Shown piece by piece: positions 45,164 through 46,264 of a stretch of DNA of 46,264 nucleotides. The translations under genes and the position numbers were made by a program. The notes beneath the pieces were generated by a model that was given only the letters and a program-made list of their open reading frames with translations, searched no databases and was not told the origin of the DNA. Every line of letters begins with the position of its first letter. Position 1 is the stretch's first letter. Source of the DNA: Pseudomonadota bacterium (GTDB taxonomy: Bacteria; Pseudomonadota; Gammaproteobacteria; Burkholderiales; Burkholderiaceae_C); the NCBI GenBank assembly GCA_018241325.1, contig JAFEEB010000010.1, forward strand, positions 83,268 through 129,531, in the 5' to 3' direction.

Positions 45164-46138
45164 ATGTTCACCCAACGCTTGATCACCCGCGCCCTGACAG
45201 GCGTCTTGTGCGCCGCGTGCCTCGGCGGCGCGGCGTTCGCGCAAGACGCCTATCCGTCGCGCACCGTGAAGTTCGTCAACAACTTCCCGCCCGGCGGCCC
45301 CTCGGACATCATCGCGCGCTCGCTGGCGCACGAGTTGCAGCAGTCGCTCAAGCAGTCCTTCATCGTCGAGAACAAGCCCGGCGCCTCGGGCAACATCGGT
45401 GCCGACCAGGTGGCCAAGAGCGCGCCCGACGGCTACACGGTGCTGATCGGCATCGACACCGCGTTCACCGTCAACCCGCACATCTACAAGGGCCTGCCGT
45501 TCAAGCCGGCCGACTTCAAGCCCGTGATGGTGATGGCCTCCTCCGGCCTGCTGGTGGGCACCAACCCCGGCACCGGCTTCAAGACCCTGGCGGATCTCAT
45601 CGCCGCGGGCAAGAGCCGCGACGTCACCTTCAGCTCCGCCGGCTCGGGCAGCCCCGGTCACCTGGCCGTGGAGCTGTTCAAGGAAGCCACCGGCATGAAG
45701 ATCACCCAGGTGCCCTACAAGGGCAACAGCCCGGCGGTGGCCGCCGTGCTGTCGGGCGAGGTGAACGCCGGCGTGCTGGCCACGCCGGGCATGCTGCCGC
45801 ACGTCAAGGCGGGCAAGATCACCGCGCTGGCCGTCACCAGCCGCCAGCGCTCGCCCTTGGCGCCCAGCGTGCCGACGGTGGCCGAGGCCGGCTACAAGAA
45901 CCTGGAGCAGGAGGTGCTGTACGTCGCCATGGTGCCGGCGGCCACGCCCGACGCCGTGGTGCAGACCCTGCAAAAAGGCTTTGCCGACGCCCTGGCCCAG
46001 CCCCAGGTCAAGCAGCGCCTGCTGGACCTGGACCTGGTGCACGAAGGCCTGACGGGCGCCGCGGCCAGCAAGCGGCTGGCCGATCTGTCGGCGCGCTACG
46101 AGCGGGTGATTCGCGCCACCGGCATGCACGTCGAGTGA
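45164..46138 (+). CDS. Tripartite tricarboxylate transporter substrate-binding protein (Bug family), second copy
   Basis: A 324-residue Bug/TctC receptor with a signal peptide ending 'GGAAFAQ', then 'YPSRTVKFVNNFPPGGPSDI', 'VENKPGASGNIGADQVAKSA', 'YTVLIGIDTAFTVNPHIY' and 'VPYKGNSPAVAAVLSGEVNA'. It is diverged from the first copy, so the pair probably binds different ligands. ATG 45164 is preceded by GGAGA; ATG 45140 overlapping the previous stop is an alternative. The stop runs into an R2 repeat before the sulfatase gene. Confidence 0.93.
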   Translation: MFTQRLITRALTGVLCAACLGGAAFAQDAYPSRTVKFVNNFPPGGPSDIIARSLAHELQQSLKQSFIVENKPGASGNIGADQVAKSAPDGYTVLIGIDTAFTVNPHIYKGLPFKPADFKPVMVMASSGLLVGTNPGTGFKTLADLIAAGKSRDVTFSSAGSGSPGHLAVELFKEATGMKITQVPYKGNSPAVAAVLSGEVNAGVLATPGMLPHVKAGKITALAVTSRQRSPLAPSVPTVAEAGYKNLEQEVLYVAMVPAATPDAVVQTLQKGFADALAQPQVKQRLLDLDLVHEGLTGAAASKRLADLSARYERVIRATGMHVE

Positions 46139-46190
46139 TGATATATTTTTGATAGCTGCTCGCGCTTTCTGCACAAGGGACAGAGGCTGA
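46136..46190 (+). repeat. AT-rich dispersed repeat (family R2), flush with stop codon
   Basis: From the TGA of the second Bug gene it reads TGATATATTTTTGATAGC, then TGCTCGCGCTTTCTG, ending just before the sulfatase start. This is the closest copy in the window to the ATAGCTGC-TCGCGC core. Confidence 0.65.
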
Positions 46191-46191
46191 A

Positions 46192-46264
46192 ATGACTAAA
46201 AATCGCCCCAACATCATCTACATCGTCGCCGACGACCTGGGCTATGCCGACCTGGGCTGCTACG
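46192..46264 (+). CDS. Sulfatase, N-terminal fragment (3' end outside window)
   Basis: The first 24 residues begin MTKNRPNIIYIVADDLGYAD, followed by LGCY. This is the characteristic start of type I sulfatases (PF00884), where the Asp-Asp pair binds the active-site calcium. The formylglycine motif CxPxR lies beyond the window, so class and activity cannot be confirmed. There is no signal peptide before the motif, which suggests a cytoplasmic enzyme. It lies 53 bases behind the second Bug receptor gene and may be part of the same MarR-controlled unit for taking up and desulfating an organic sulfate ester. Confidence 0.85.
   Translation, partial: MTKNRPNIIYIVADDLGYADLGCY

Overview
The window is a high-GC chromosomal segment of a betaproteobacterium, most likely Burkholderiales family Comamonadaceae. 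The reasons are the DUF971-ubiE-Tim44-SCP2-ubiB block, the FmdB-DUF502-aspS-DUF883 block, Bug-type solute receptors, an H-NS protein of the short betaproteobacterial type, and dispersed intergenic repeats of a kind common in this family. About 47 genes are packed on both strands, and no gene-free stretch exceeds 300 bases.

Layout. 1-1783: the 3' end of an FAD/Fe-S oxidoreductase and an AI-2E family membrane protein. 1784-9472: DUF971, PEP carboxylase (ppc, reversed), then ubiE, a Tim44-like protein, an SCP2/UbiJ-like protein and ubiB for ubiquinone synthesis. 9592-17267: a sodium:solute symporter, FmdB, DUF502, aspS, three small membrane stress proteins, nudB, an EEP nuclease and folE (NudB and FolE act in folate synthesis). 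17264-18119: a BLUF photoreceptor gene between two inverted copies of a dispersed repeat. 18137-25461: a DMT permease, the four-gene oxygenase operon described below, and a SulP transporter. 25560-33715: DUF4124, DUF445, apaH, two CorC/HlyC-like proteins, hns, grxD, a YidB-like protein and a lytic transglycosylase. 33712-40868: proS, rppH, a CNP1-like protein, proB, obgE-rpmA-rplU and ispB, followed by tRNA-Pro(CGG). 41027-43452: a cystine/polar amino acid ABC importer. 43591-46264: a MarR regulator divergent from two Bug receptors and the start of a sulfatase gene.

The most notable system is the operon at 19138-23721. It encodes a BMP-family lipoprotein, an oxygenase catalytic subunit that keeps the mononuclear iron ligands but has no Rieske cluster, a reductase that carries a Rieske domain at its N terminus plus flavin/NAD and plant-type ferredoxin domains, and a GST-like protein. 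This is the architecture of the NdmC-NdmD-NdmE N7-demethylase of caffeine-degrading Pseudomonas, in which the Rieske cluster is supplied in trans. A methylxanthine or related purine is therefore a reasonable, untested substrate guess.

A second theme is dispersed repeats that lie exactly against stop codons (folE, ppc, the cystine-binding protein, obgE, the second Bug gene). A further palindromic repeat-like segment sits in frame inside ppc, adding about 28 residues just before a catalytic loop.
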